Shown here: in pieces, positions 1 to 8,222 of the stretch | How positions within the stretch are numbered: the stretch's first letter is position 1 | How the letters are laid out: the number at the start of each line of letters is the position of its first letter | Source of the DNA: Rhodobacter aestuarii | GTDB taxonomy: Bacteria; Pseudomonadota; Alphaproteobacteria; Rhodobacterales; Rhodobacteraceae | Reading direction: 5' to 3' | Assembly (NCBI RefSeq): GCF_900156655.1 | Contig: NZ_FTOG01000003.1 | Span: 1 to 64,000 of the forward strand | Length of the DNA stretch: 64,000 nucleotides | Notes under the pieces: generated by a model | The model's input: only the letters and a program-made list of their open reading frames with translations | Database searches by the model: none | Told to the model about the DNA's origin: nothing | Position numbers and translations under genes: made by a program

Positions 1-266
1 GAAGCTAGAGCGCCGATATGTCTCGGTTCGCAGTCGCATTCGCGCCCAAACCGCCCACATATCTCTTCAGATATCCATCAATGTCAAAGAGCAAGAGGCA
101 AAAACGAACCAGAAGCGCCATTCTTACTATGGCGTTTCAGGCTGCCTGACCTCTTATGTTTTTTTTGCTTCCCTGCGCCGTCTTTCGTTGGCGCCGTTCC
201 GCGTCCCGCTGCGGTGTGTGCCGCTTCGGTGAGGGGTGTTCTACGCATCTCGACCGGGGGCCGCAA
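1..266 (-). promoter_or_regulatory. rRNA operon promoter and 16S leader (rRNA genes lie left of the window)
   Basis: Read on the minus strand, a -35 box TTGCGG (261-266) is followed after exactly 17 bases by a -10 box TAGAAC (238-243). About 145 bases further on is TGCTCTTTGACATTG (79-93), which matches the boxA antitermination element of rRNA leaders. The sequence after it (about 75 down to 1) resembles the region just ahead of 16S rRNA in Rhodobacter and Paracoccus relatives. A 16S gene should therefore begin left of position 1, transcribed leftward. The promoter and boxA are visible in the sequence; the identity of the downstream operon is inferred. Confidence 0.7.
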
Positions 267-485
267 GAGGCTTTTTTGCGAAAACGTCATTTTTCTTCGT
301 TACACTCGGATTTCCTGAGGAAAACTTGGGCATTTTGAAAACGCAGCTACGATATCTGCTCAACCCTTCGCTGTGGGCTTTCGCCTTCCGGCAGAGAATC
401 AATATCGATTCCAGCGCGAATCTGCTGTCCGAGTCGCCTGTCGGCCCCCTACCCCACCGCTTCGGAGCCGAAATCAGAATCAAAA
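267..485. other. Non-coding stretch upstream of the rRNA promoter
   Basis: No convincing gene is visible between the rRNA promoter and the pssA terminator. The part adjoining the promoter (about 270-360) is locally richer in A and T than the rest of the window, which would fit UP-element or activator binding upstream of an rRNA promoter. No specific site can be named. Short open frames here lack ribosome binding sites and family features. Confidence 0.5.
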
Positions 486-522
486 AGGCCGAGTCGGAGC
501 GTTCCGACTCGGCCTTTCATCG
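486..522 (-). terminator. Rho-independent terminator of psd-pssA
   Basis: A near-perfect hairpin, GGCCGAGTCGGA paired with TCCGACTCGGCC around a three-base loop, is followed on the minus strand by a T-run. It sits just downstream of the pssA stop codon. Confidence 0.85.
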
Positions 523-535
523 AATCTGAAGAGGA

Positions 536-1270
536 TCAGCGTAAGATTCGCCCCTTCATCCGCCAGATGCCGGGCATCAGCACCGCGATGTAAAGCAGAT
601 CGACGACGATCAAGAACACCCACAGCTTCGTCACCAAAAGCCCGACGCCGATCACCGTCCCCATCAACGTGGCGACAACCCCCAGCCCTTTGAGCTTGAG
701 TGACTTGGGCGAGAAGGTGCGGAGACGGGAGATCATCAGCACCCCCACAAAACCAAGCCAGATCGCCGCCAGCATCGGCACGCTGCGCGCATTGACCCAA
801 CCTTCAAAGCTAAGGAAAACCGGCAAAAGTGCCAAAAGTGCTCCGGCAGGCGCGGGCACCCCGGTGAAATGCGTGGTCGAGCCCTCTTCCCCGCGCATCA
901 CGTTAAACCGCGCAAGCCGCAAACAGGCGGCCGCCGCATAGACCAGCACAAAGACCCAGCCCAGCGCATTCCCCTCCCCCATCGCGAAACGATAGACGAG
1001 CACCCCTGGCGCCACACCAAAGCACAGAAAGTCAGAAAGGCTGTCGAGTTCGGCCCCAAATTCGGAGGTGGCCTTGAGACGGCGCGCAATCAAGCCATCC
1101 AGCCCATCAATCGCGGCGGAAAACAGCAGCAACAAGACCGCAGTTTCATATTTGCCTACCATCGCAAATCGGATCGAGGTCAGGCCAAGGCACATCCCCG
1201 ACAAGGTCACAAGGTTGGGCAGAAGCATCAGGAACGGCATGCGTTCGCGGTCTTGTGGCTCTAGGCTCAT
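536..1270 (-). CDS. pssA: CDP-diacylglycerol--serine O-phosphatidyltransferase
   Basis: This 244-residue integral membrane enzyme joins CDP-diacylglycerol and L-serine to make phosphatidylserine, the first committed step to phosphatidylethanolamine. The CDP-alcohol phosphatidyltransferase signature is intact: D55, D58-G59, A62-R63, G72, D76 and D80. Several hydrophobic helices follow, at about 100-125, 140-165, 170-185 and 205-235. It lies 12 bases downstream of psd, so the two enzymes of the PE pathway are co-transcribed, and a strong hairpin follows. The length is normal for the bacterial type II (membrane) form. Function is known from the family; nothing in the sequence looks altered. Confidence 0.95.
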   Translation of the reverse strand: MSLEPQDRERMPFLMLLPNLVTLSGMCLGLTSIRFAMVGKYETAVLLLLFSAAIDGLDGLIARRLKATSEFGAELDSLSDFLCFGVAPGVLVYRFAMGEGNALGWVFVLVYAAAACLRLARFNVMRGEEGSTTHFTGVPAPAGALLALLPVFLSFEGWVNARSVPMLAAIWLGFVGVLMISRLRTFSPKSLKLKGLGVVATLMGTVIGVGLLVTKLWVFLIVVDLLYIAVLMPGIWRMKGRILR

Positions 1271-1282
1271 CTTCGGTCTTTC

Positions 1283-1981
1283 TTATTGCCCGCGCCCTTC
1301 GCGCGGGGCTTCGCGGCTTAGCAGATCGGCAATAACCGTCTCGCCCGCAATCATCGTTTGCCCGATACAGACCATCGGGTCCACCCCGTCGGGCAGATAG
1401 ATATCAAGCCGCGAGCCAAAGCGAATAAGCCCGAACCGTTCGCCCGTGGCGAGGCTATCGCCCTCACGCACGAAGCACAAAATGCGCCGCGCCACGAGAC
1501 CGGCAATCTGCACCACGCCATAGCGCAACCCATCGGGGGTTTCGACAGCAAGGCCGTTACGCTCGTTGTCTTTCGACGCTTTGTCGAGCGAGGCATTGAG
1601 GAACAGCCCCTCATGATAGGCGACCTTGGTGATTTTACCCGCCATCGGCAAACGGTTCACATGGCAGTTGAACACCGACATGAAAACCGAAACCCGGGTC
1701 ATCGGCTGATCGCCCAAGCCCAGTTCCATCGGCGGCACCGCAGGCTCAAGCAGCGAGACAACCCCGTCTGCGGGCGAAACCATCAGCCCCGGGCGTGTGG
1801 GCGTCACCCGCACCGGATCGCGGAAGAAGTAATAAACCCAAACCGTCAAGCCGGTGCCGATCCAGCCCAACGGGGCCCAGATCAAAAACAGCACCAAGGT
1901 GATCGCGGCGGCAATGGCCACGAACTTGCGCCCCTCGGGGTGCATTGGCTTGATGAAGGTGGAAAGCATGGAAACGGACAT
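1283..1981 (-). CDS. psd: Phosphatidylserine decarboxylase
   Basis: A pyruvoyl enzyme that decarboxylates phosphatidylserine to phosphatidylethanolamine at the inner membrane, partner of the next gene pssA. The 232-residue protein has a membrane-anchoring segment at about 20-50. The self-cleavage site is seen as RFGSR, with Gly189-Ser190 as the expected scissile bond; Ser190 becomes the pyruvoyl group of the small alpha subunit. Asp72 and His107 fit the processing and catalytic residues of the short bacterial class. I chose the start at 1981 because it has a purine-rich AGAAAGG upstream and the conserved N-terminus; a longer frame upstream (to 2062) has no such support. Confidence 0.93.
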   Translation of the reverse strand: MSVSMLSTFIKPMHPEGRKFVAIAAAITLVLFLIWAPLGWIGTGLTVWVYYFFRDPVRVTPTRPGLMVSPADGVVSLLEPAVPPMELGLGDQPMTRVSVFMSVFNCHVNRLPMAGKITKVAYHEGLFLNASLDKASKDNERNGLAVETPDGLRYGVVQIAGLVARRILCFVREGDSLATGERFGLIRFGSRLDIYLPDGVDPMVCIGQTMIAGETVIADLLSREAPREGRGQ

Positions 1982-2111
1982 CGCAAGCCTTTCTCTTTGG
2001 TCTTTCCGTTGCCGCCTTCTACCGCAGCCCGTCTGCAAAGGGAACGGTCCCAGACCCGACATGCCGTCGCGGCCTATTTGAGCGGCTCAGATGCGCAAGC
2101 GATTAGGCTGT

Positions 2112-2462
2112 CTAGTGACAAAACCGCCAATCGGAGACATAGCCGCGGCGGATCACATAGACACCATCGTCATGCGACAGGATCATCACCCGCGCAGTGT
2201 ATTCCATACCCTCGCCACTACAGACGGCATCATAAAGGACGGCCTTCATGTCGCGCACGGGGGTGGGCTGCGTGAGCTCGCAACTGCTTTCTACGCCTTC
2301 GAGCCAATCACCGCGGATCGCAAGCGCGCCGCCATCTGCCCCAATCAGCTCAACACGGCAGGACCAATTCATTCCAGCAGGTTGATAAAGCCCCTCAAAC
2401 GGCCCTGCGAAAACCGGCGCAGCCATCATGCAAGTGAGAGCGGCAAGACAAATATGTTTCAT
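2112..2462 (-). CDS. Small secreted protein of unknown function
   Basis: I do not recognise this 116-residue protein. It starts with a clear signal peptide (MKHICLAALTCMMAAPVFA, likely cut after residue 19), so the mature protein of about 97 residues should be periplasmic. The mature part contains four cysteines, including one near the extreme C-terminus, which suggests disulphide bonds. The start at 2462 is fixed by a strong GGAGG seven bases upstream. It lies on the same strand upstream of psd-pssA, separated by 130 bases, so it is probably a separate unit. No catalytic motif is visible. Confidence 0.7.
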   Translation of the reverse strand: MKHICLAALTCMMAAPVFAGPFEGLYQPAGMNWSCRVELIGADGGALAIRGDWLEGVESSCELTQPTPVRDMKAVLYDAVCSGEGMEYTARVMILSHDDGVYVIRRGYVSDWRFCH

Positions 2463-2536
2463 CGCAACCTCCAATCCCTCTCCTCAGCCTGCCAGCCTCC
2501 CCCCACCTGTCAACAGGACGCGAGGCCGCAAAAGCA

Positions 2537-2564
2537 AATGGGCCCGCAAAACTGCGAGCCCATT
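2537..2564 (-). terminator. Terminator of rplM-rpsI
   Basis: An inverted repeat AATGGGC...GCCCATT, extended by CGC/GCG pairing, lies 28-55 bases downstream of the rpsI stop. On the minus strand it is followed by a short T-rich stretch. Confidence 0.65.
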
Positions 2565-2591
2565 CGAATGTGCAAGAGACGATCTGACAGA

Positions 2592-3089
2592 TCAGCGCTT
2601 CGAGAACTGGAAGCTACGGCGGGCTTTCGCTTTACCGTATTTCTTACGTTCGACGACACGCGAGTCGCGGGTCAGGAAGCCAGCCGCTTTGAGCGCGGCG
2701 CGCAGGCCCGGCTCGTGCAGTTGCAGCGCTTTCGAGATGCCGTGCTTGACCGCACCGGCTTGGCCCGAAAGACCACCGCCAACAACGGTCGCCATCACGT
2801 CATATTGGCCTTCGACACCGGCCACACCGAAGGGCTGGTTGACGATGAGCTGGAGCACAGGGCGCGCGAAGTATTCGTTCATCGCTTTGCCGTTCACGGT
2901 GATCTTGCCCGAACCCGGTTTCACCCACACACGGGCGACAGCGTTTTTACGCTTGCCGGTGGCATAGGCGCGGCCTTGGGCGTCGCGCACCGGGGCGCGG
3001 GGCGCGGCGTCAGTCACGGCGGTCTCGGCAGCAGCCGGGGTGCCCGACACGGCCGACTTCAGATCGTCGAGGGATTTGATATCGGACAT
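2592..3089 (-). CDS. rpsI: 30S ribosomal protein S9
   Basis: A 165-residue S9 protein of the small-subunit head. The conserved core runs from about residue 38 ([14 protein letters not shown]) to the characteristic basic end ([11 protein letters not shown]), whose tail reaches the P-site tRNA in ribosome structures. The first 35 or so residues form an Ala/Asp-rich extension that is absent from the shorter gammaproteobacterial form; such extensions are common in alphaproteobacteria. It follows rplM by two bases, the usual L13-S9 operon, and is followed by a hairpin terminator. Confidence 0.97.
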   Translation of the reverse strand: MSDIKSLDDLKSAVSGTPAAAETAVTDAAPRAPVRDAQGRAYATGKRKNAVARVWVKPGSGKITVNGKAMNEYFARPVLQLIVNQPFGVAGVEGQYDVMATVVGGGLSGQAGAVKHGISKALQLHEPGLRAALKAAGFLTRDSRVVERKKYGKAKARRSFQFSKR

Positions 3090-3091
3090 GA

Positions 3092-3556
3092 TTACGCGCT
3101 CCGGGTGTTCTTCTTGTTCAGGACTTTCACGTCCAGAACTTCGGGCTGCTGGGCTTCATGCGGATGCTCGGCACCGGCGTAAACGCGCAGGTTCGCCATT
3201 TGCGCACGGCCAAGACGGTTGCGCGAGATCATACGCTCAACGGCTTTGATCACGACGCGCTCCGGGTGGGCCCCTTCCAGCACTTGACGCGCGGTGCGGA
3301 ACTTGATGCCGCCCGGGTGGCCAGTGTGCCAGTAGTAGCGCTTGTCGGCGCGTTTGTTGCCCGTCATCTGCACCTTGTCGGCGTTGATGATGATGACGTT
3401 ATCACCCATGTCCATGTGGGGGGTGAAGGTCGGCTTGTGTTTGCCACGCAGGCGCATGGCAACGATCGTGGCGAGGCGGCCCAGAACGACGCCTTCGGCG
3501 TCAATCAGGATCCACTTCTTCTCGATCTCCGCCGGTTTCGCGGTATAGGTTTTCAT
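3092..3556 (-). CDS. rplM: 50S ribosomal protein L13
   Basis: A 154-residue L13, an early-assembly protein of the large subunit. Recognisable segments are [16 protein letters not shown] near residues 15-30, [18 protein letters not shown] near 52-68, and the [10 protein letters not shown] motif near 74-83. It is the promoter-proximal gene of the rplM-rpsI operon, with only two bases between the genes. Length is slightly above the 142 residues of E. coli L13 owing to a C-terminal extension. Confidence 0.97.
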   Translation of the reverse strand: MKTYTAKPAEIEKKWILIDAEGVVLGRLATIVAMRLRGKHKPTFTPHMDMGDNVIIINADKVQMTGNKRADKRYYWHTGHPGGIKFRTARQVLEGAHPERVVIKAVERMISRNRLGRAQMANLRVYAGAEHPHEAQQPEVLDVKVLNKKNTRSA

Positions 3557-3836
3557 TGTCGATCGCCCTTTGAAGGGTTGTGGAATTCGGATGCGGGCTT
3601 TTCGATGATTTCGGCGCGCAGATCAAGGGCCTTGATGTGCATTTTTTGAAGCGTTTTCAATAGCCTAAAAAATAGGTATCTATTTACCCCACGCGCCGCA
3701 CGGAAAATAGCCCTGATTCCGGCCCGTTTGCCGCGCAACAGCCCGCCCCGGACAATATGCCCGCCCTGCACATCGCGTCGCGGCCCGCGCGCGCAGCGCT
3801 CATGTTAGACTGGAGCGCGGAGAGAGGGAGGACATC
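3557..3836. other. Divergent intergenic region between rplM and the DASS transporter gene
   Basis: This 280-base region must hold the promoters for rplM-rpsI (minus) and the transporter gene (plus). A short open frame on the minus strand within it has no ribosome binding site or family feature and I do not call it. Visible structure is an inverted repeat AAATAG-GTAT-CTATTT at 3670-3685 in an A/T-rich stretch that stands out from the GC-rich surroundings; it could be part of the ribosomal operon promoter or an operator. Confidence 0.4.
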
Positions 3837-5297
3837 ATGGCAGAAGACATATCAGAAGACGTGCCCAAACCGAAACGCATTGGCCTTTTGCGCCTGATCG
3901 CCCTAGTTCTCGGCCCGCTTTGCCTGATCCCGGCGCTTGCGCTTCCCGCCCCGTTTGAGCTTTCTCCCGAGGCGTGGAAGCTTGTCTGCGTTGCGGCTTG
4001 GATGGTGATTTGGTGGCTGTCTGAAGCGCTCCCCCTTTCCGCCACCGCACTTTTGCCGGTGGTGGTGATGCCGAGCCTTGGCATCTTGCCCAGCGCCGAG
4101 GTGACAGCTCAATATGGCAGCCCTTTGATCTTCCTTTTCCTCGGCGGCTTTCTTTTGGCTGCTGCGATGCAACGCCACGGGCTGCATCGACGCATTGCAC
4201 TTTTCATCGTCGCCAATATCGGCCGATCTGCCAGTGGCATCATCGCGGGCTTCATGCTGGCCACCGCTTTCCTGTCTATGTGGATCTCCAACACCGCGAC
4301 GGCGGTGATGATGGTCGCTGTTGGGGCCTCGGTCGTGGATTTTGTGGCAAACCGTCTTGGTGCCGCACAGGCGCGCAACTTTGGCGTCGCCCTGATGCTC
4401 GCCATCGCCTATGCGGCCTCCATCGGCGGCGTTGGCACGCTGATCGGCACGCCGCCCAATGCGCTTTTGGCGAGCCTTCTGGCGCAGACCCATGAAATTG
4501 AGATTGGCTTCTTTCAGTGGATGAAGCTGGGCCTACCGGTCGTGGCGGTGATGCTTCCGCTCACCCATCTTTTGCTCACCCGCGTTATCTTTCCGGTGAA
4601 GGGGCTCGATCTCGCCGCCGTCCGCCCGCTGATCCGCGCGGAACTTGAGGCACTTGGCCCGATGTCGCGGGGCGAGGGCATTGTGGCCGCGGTCTTTGCG
4701 CTCGCCGCTTTTGCCTGGATCTTCCGCGCGGCGCTGAACCTGCCCATTTCCGACAGTGGCATTGCTATTTTGGCGGCTGTTATCCTGTTTGCGATCCCGC
4801 TTGGGCGTGATGAAGGTTTCGTGCTGGATTGGTCCGTGGCGCCAAGCCTGCCTTGGGGCGTGCTGCTGCTTTTCGGCGGCGGGCTTGCCCTTGCGGCGGC
4901 CTTTGAGGCAACCGGGCTTGCGGGCTGGATTGGTGCGCGCGTTGCGGGGTTGGAGGCCGTGCCGCTTTGGGCGCTGATCTTGGTGGTGGCTCTGGTGATC
5001 GTGTTCCTGACCGAGATCACCTCTAACACCGCATCCACCGCAACCTTCTTGCCGGTGCTCGCCGCGGTCGCGGCGGGCTTGGGCGTAGCTGTGGAATGGC
5101 TCACTGTGCCCGTGGCGCTTGGCGCCTCGATGGCGTTTATGATGCCAGTCGCCACACCCCCCAATGCGATTGTCTTTTCCCACACCGGGCTTCGGCTCGC
5201 CGATATGGCCCGCGCCGGGGTGGTGCTGAACGTGATCTCTATCGTCACCGTTTGGGCGGCAACGCTCTGGCTCGCCCCCATCGTCTTTGGGCTTTAG
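3837..5297 (+). CDS. DASS/SLC13-family anion symporter
   Basis: A 486-residue inner-membrane carrier of the divalent anion:sodium symporter family, which takes up C4-dicarboxylates, tricarboxylates or sulfate with sodium. About eleven hydrophobic helices are visible. The two SNT-type ion-binding motifs are present, WISNTATAVMM near residue 149 and ITSNTASTATFLPV near residue 396, plus the loop IGTPPNALL (about 204-212) and the C-terminal partner ATPPNAIVF (about 441). The start has a good GGGAGGA ribosome site. The substrate cannot be told from sequence. The gene stands alone and ends with a four-base convergent overlap with the thioesterase gene. Confidence 0.88.
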   Translation: MAEDISEDVPKPKRIGLLRLIALVLGPLCLIPALALPAPFELSPEAWKLVCVAAWMVIWWLSEALPLSATALLPVVVMPSLGILPSAEVTAQYGSPLIFLFLGGFLLAAAMQRHGLHRRIALFIVANIGRSASGIIAGFMLATAFLSMWISNTATAVMMVAVGASVVDFVANRLGAAQARNFGVALMLAIAYAASIGGVGTLIGTPPNALLASLLAQTHEIEIGFFQWMKLGLPVVAVMLPLTHLLLTRVIFPVKGLDLAAVRPLIRAELEALGPMSRGEGIVAAVFALAAFAWIFRAALNLPISDSGIAILAAVILFAIPLGRDEGFVLDWSVAPSLPWGVLLLFGGGLALAAAFEATGLAGWIGARVAGLEAVPLWALILVVALVIVFLTEITSNTASTATFLPVLAAVAAGLGVAVEWLTVPVALGASMAFMMPVATPPNAIVFSHTGLRLADMARAGVVLNVISIVTVWAATLWLAPIVFGL

Positions 5298-5728
5298 GGT
5301 CCGGGCTGCACCGCTTTCGGCGGGATCGCATAGGTCATCGAAGCGCGCGCGACCGGCGCCCCCTGCCCCTCTGAATAAATCAGCGCCTCGCCCACAGCGA
5401 GGCTGCGCCCCAGTTTGAGCATCCGCACATGCGCCAGCAAATCCGCCCCGGCGGCGGGTTTGCGCAAAAAGTCGATGCTCGCATTTGTGGTAACCGCCAG
5501 CGCGACCGGCCCGATCCGCGCCAAGATGGCCAGATAAATCCCAACATCGGCCAGCGCGAACATGCTCGGCCCCGACACCGTGCCACCGGGGCGCAGATGG
5601 CTGCCATCTACCTTGAGCCGCACAACCAATTCTTCGCCCAGCCGCTCAATCGCGAACATCCCGGCAACCTGCGGGAACTCTTGCGCCAAGAAGGCCTCAA
5701 GTGACGTAACGTCCATTTGCAGTTGCAT
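5294..5728 (-). CDS. PaaI-type hotdog-fold thioesterase
   Basis: A 144-residue protein with the single hotdog domain of PaaI/YdiI-like acyl-CoA thioesterases. The segment PGGTVSGPSMFALADVGIYLAIL (about 47-69) matches the family's active-site helix, although the usual H-G-G before it is replaced by RPGG. The later TTNASIDFLRKP segment matches the beta strand that follows. Expected activity is hydrolysis of an acyl-CoA or aryl-CoA thioester in the cytosol. An alternative start at 5716 is possible. It converges with the symporter gene and lies back to back with the enoyl-CoA hydratase gene, which hints at acyl-CoA metabolism. Confidence 0.82.
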   Translation of the reverse strand: MQLQMDVTSLEAFLAQEFPQVAGMFAIERLGEELVVRLKVDGSHLRPGGTVSGPSMFALADVGIYLAILARIGPVALAVTTNASIDFLRKPAAGADLLAHVRMLKLGRSLAVGEALIYSEGQGAPVARASMTYAIPPKAVQPGP

Positions 5729-5781
5729 CTTCCCCTCGCGGCTACGGCCTTTCAGACTTCAGCCCAAAGGGAGGAAGTTCA

Positions 5782-6570
5782 ATGACCGATTTGGTGGAGT
5801 TGGAAAAACGTGGCGTCATCGCGCATTTGACGCTGAACAGCCCCGGCAGCCTCAATGCGCTGTCAGACGCAATGCTGGATGCGCTGAAAGCCCGGTTTGA
5901 GGAACTGGGGGCCGACAGTTCCGTCAAGGTCGTGGTGCTCAAAGGCGCGGGCAAGGTGTTTTGCGCGGGCCATGACCTGAAGGAAATGCAACGGGGCCGC
6001 GAAGCGGAAGATAAGGGCCGGGGCTATTTCACCGATCTCTTCACCCGCTGCGCAGAGGTAATGCAGATGATCCCCACCCTGCCCCAGCCGGTGATTGCCG
6101 AGGTGCATGGCATCGCCACGGCAGCGGGCTGCCAGTTGGTGGCGTCGTGCGACCTCGCCGTCGCCGCCGAAGGCACCCGCTTTGGCGTGAATGGCGTCAA
6201 TATCGGGCTTTTCTGTTCCACGCCGATGGTCGCACTGACCCGCGCTGTGCCGCGCAAAGTGGCCTTTGAAATGCTGACCACCGGCGAATTTATCAGCGCC
6301 GAGCGGGCGCGGGCGGTCGGGCTGGTGAACCGCGTGGTGCCGCATGAGGAATTGGACGCCGCCACCAACCAATTGGCCGAAACGCTCGCCGCCAAACTCG
6401 GTGCGGCAGTCAAAGTGGGCAAACGCGCCTTTTACGAGCAAATCGAGATGGGGCTGGCCGAAGCTTACGCGCATGCCGGCGCGGTGATGACGGAAAACAT
6501 GCTTTACCGTGACACCGCCGAGGGGGTGCAAGCCTTCATTGAAAAGCGCAAGCCCGACTGGGCCGAATAA
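5782..6570 (+). CDS. Enoyl-CoA hydratase/isomerase family protein
   Basis: A 262-residue crotonase-superfamily protein. The oxyanion-hole segments are seen as VFCAGHDLKEM near residues 58-68 and HGIATAAGCQLVASCDLAVA near 112-131. The usual catalytic glutamates are not both obvious: the region GLFCSTPMVALTRAV (about 142-156) replaces the typical G-x2-P-x2-G-x4 pattern, as in ECHDC3-like members of uncertain reaction. The protein probably acts on a CoA thioester, but hydratase activity should not be assumed. The start is supported by GGGAGGAAG upstream. Confidence 0.82.
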   Translation: MTDLVELEKRGVIAHLTLNSPGSLNALSDAMLDALKARFEELGADSSVKVVVLKGAGKVFCAGHDLKEMQRGREAEDKGRGYFTDLFTRCAEVMQMIPTLPQPVIAEVHGIATAAGCQLVASCDLAVAAEGTRFGVNGVNIGLFCSTPMVALTRAVPRKVAFEMLTTGEFISAERARAVGLVNRVVPHEELDAATNQLAETLAAKLGAAVKVGKRAFYEQIEMGLAEAYAHAGAVMTENMLYRDTAEGVQAFIEKRKPDWAE

Positions 6571-6571
6571 G

Positions 6572-6781
6572 TTAGCGCAGCCGCCGCGCGATATTCGCCG
6601 CTTGGCGCGCCCGCCGTGCCGCTTGGCGGGCTTTGGCGGCGGCTTGCTTTTCCTCGGGCGTCATCTGTGCGGCGGGTTTGCCTTTGCCCGCCATCATGTC
6701 GATGCCCTTATTGATCCCGGTGCGCATCGCGCGGCGCATCACCATATTCACGACCATCTGCACCAATCGGCCAAGGTCCAT
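6572..6781 (-). CDS. Small basic protein downstream of scpB
   Basis: A 69-residue protein of unknown function. The first half is a likely amphipathic or membrane-associating helix (LVQMVVNMVMRRAMRTGINKG) and the second half, about 43-69, is an Ala/Arg/Gln-rich helix (KARQAARRARQAANIARRLR) that could be a coiled coil or nucleic-acid binding tail. It starts three bases after the scpB stop, so it is the last gene of the argS-scpB operon. It converges with the hydratase gene, with only one base between the two coding regions. Confidence 0.65.
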   Translation of the reverse strand: MDLGRLVQMVVNMVMRRAMRTGINKGIDMMAGKGKPAAQMTPEEKQAAAKARQAARRARQAANIARRLR

Positions 6782-6784
6782 ACC

Positions 6785-7426
6785 TCACTCCTCTTCGAAC
6801 AATTCGCTTTGGCCGACCATATCGCCCTCGTCGTCCTCGGCGCCGGGCATCGGGCGGTTGTCCAACAGCCCCGCCGAGCGCAGTTCCTTGATGCCGGGCA
6901 AATCGCGCGCCGATTCCAGCCCGAAATGGTCCAAGAATCCCTCGGTCACGATAAAGGTCACGGGCCGCCCTGGTGTCATCCGCCGCCGCCCAAGGCGGAT
7001 CCATTCCATCTCCAAAAGCTGGTCGATGGTGCCCCGGCTCACCGCCACACCGCGAATTTCTTCGATCTCTGCGCGGGTGACGGGCTGGTGGTAGGCAATG
7101 ATCGCGAGCGTCTCGATCGCCGCGCGCGAAAGTTTGCGCAGTTCCACCGTTTCCTTTTGCATCAAAAAACCAAGGTCCGGCGCGGTGCGAAAGGCCCAAG
7201 CATTGCCCACCTTGACCAAATGCACCCCCCGCCCCTCGTAGCGGCGCTGCAAATAGGCCAAAGCCTCGGCGGCATCCGAGCCATGCGGCATCCGATCTTG
7301 CATTTCGCGCACGCTTACCGGCTCGGGCGAGGCAAACAAGATCGCCTCCACCATCCGCTCCTGTTCTGCCAAGGGCGGTGCCTCAAAGAGCGATTTCTCG
7401 TTTGGATCGTAGCGGCTGTCACTCAT
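6785..7426 (-). CDS. scpB: Segregation and condensation protein B
   Basis: A 213-residue ScpB, the winged-helix kleisin partner that with ScpA and SMC forms the chromosome-condensing complex. The central segments are typical: ERMVEAILFASPEPVS near residue 23, ETLAIIAYHQPVTRAEIEEIRGV near 108-130 and GRPVTFIVTEGFLDHFGL near 160-178. I chose the start at 7426; a longer frame extends upstream through scpA but is a frame shadow. The start overlaps the end of scpA by eight bases, implying translational coupling and balanced production. Confidence 0.93.
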   Translation of the reverse strand: MSDSRYDPNEKSLFEAPPLAEQERMVEAILFASPEPVSVREMQDRMPHGSDAAEALAYLQRRYEGRGVHLVKVGNAWAFRTAPDLGFLMQKETVELRKLSRAAIETLAIIAYHQPVTRAEIEEIRGVAVSRGTIDQLLEMEWIRLGRRRMTPGRPVTFIVTEGFLDHFGLESARDLPGIKELRSAGLLDNRPMPGAEDDEGDMVGQSELFEEE

Positions 7427-8222
7427 GCGTGGCTCGCGGTGTGGTGCGCGCCCGGATCGCAATCGGCGCGAAGGTTTCACTTTGGCGAATTTCGATATGG
7501 CCTTGCTTGGCCAGTTCGAGCGAAGCGGCAAAGGTCGCTGCGGTGGCAGAACGGCGGCGTTTCGGCTCCAGCCCCCAGCCCTCGGGCAAATAGCTGGTGA
7601 GTTCCGTCCAATCGCCCGCAAAACCGATCATGCCACGCATCCGGTCGAGCGCATCTTCCATCGTGAAGACATCGCGCCGATCAAAGGCATAGGGGCGAAA
7701 TTCGTCGCGGGTGCGAATGCGGGCATAGGCTTGGATCAGCTCCAAAAGGCTTGCGGTATAGCGCACCTTGCGCACCCGCTCGACGCTTTCCTCAAACCCA
7801 CGCCCGAAGAAATCTCGCCCCAGCCTGTCGCGCGCCATCAACTGCGCGGCAGCCTCACGCATCGCCGAAAGCCGTTCAAGCTGGAAGGCCAGATGCGCGG
7901 CCATATCCTCGGCCGAAGGCCCCTCTTCCCCCGGTTCGGGCGGCAGCAAAAGGCGCGATTTCAAAAATGCCAGCCAAGCCGCCATCACCAGATAATCAGC
8001 GGCAAGTTCAATTCGCAGCGCTTTAGCGCGGTCCACAAAGGCCAGATATTGCTCGGCCAAGGCCAAAACGGAAATGCGCCGCAAATCCACCTTTTGCGTG
8101 CGTGAAAGCGTCAGCAAAAGGTCAAGCGGGCCTTCAAACCCGTCCACATCGACAATCAGCGCCTCGGCCGCAAGCCGTTCGCTGACTGAGGTGCTTTCAA
8201 AGAGGCTTGTCTCTTCAGCCAT
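7419..8222 (-). CDS. scpA: Segregation and condensation protein A (kleisin)
   Basis: A 267-residue kleisin that bridges SMC heads and binds ScpB. The N-terminal helical domain contains the hallmark DGFEGPLDLLLTL (about 27-39) and VDLRRISVLALAEQYL (about 46-61), which binds the SMC neck. The C-terminal winged-helix region is near 200-260 (RRRSATAATFAASLELAKQG). The ATG at 8222 overlaps the nagZ stop codon, and the gene's own end overlaps scpB, so nagZ, scpA and scpB are translationally coupled. A start 36 bases upstream is less likely. Confidence 0.93.
   Translation of the reverse strand: MAEETSLFESTSVSERLAAEALIVDVDGFEGPLDLLLTLSRTQKVDLRRISVLALAEQYLAFVDRAKALRIELAADYLVMAAWLAFLKSRLLLPPEPGEEGPSAEDMAAHLAFQLERLSAMREAAAQLMARDRLGRDFFGRGFEESVERVRKVRYTASLLELIQAYARIRTRDEFRPYAFDRRDVFTMEDALDRMRGMIGFAGDWTELTSYLPEGWGLEPKRRRSATAATFAASLELAKQGHIEIRQSETFAPIAIRARTTPRATHE

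Noticed and set aside
156..529. Short overlapping frames on both strands at the left end
   Set aside because: They lie in the rRNA promoter and leader region, and none has a ribosome site or domain.
3553..3771. Short minus-strand frame upstream of rplM
   Set aside because: It overlaps the L13 start, lacks a ribosome site and has no protein-like pattern; the region is better read as promoter and leader.
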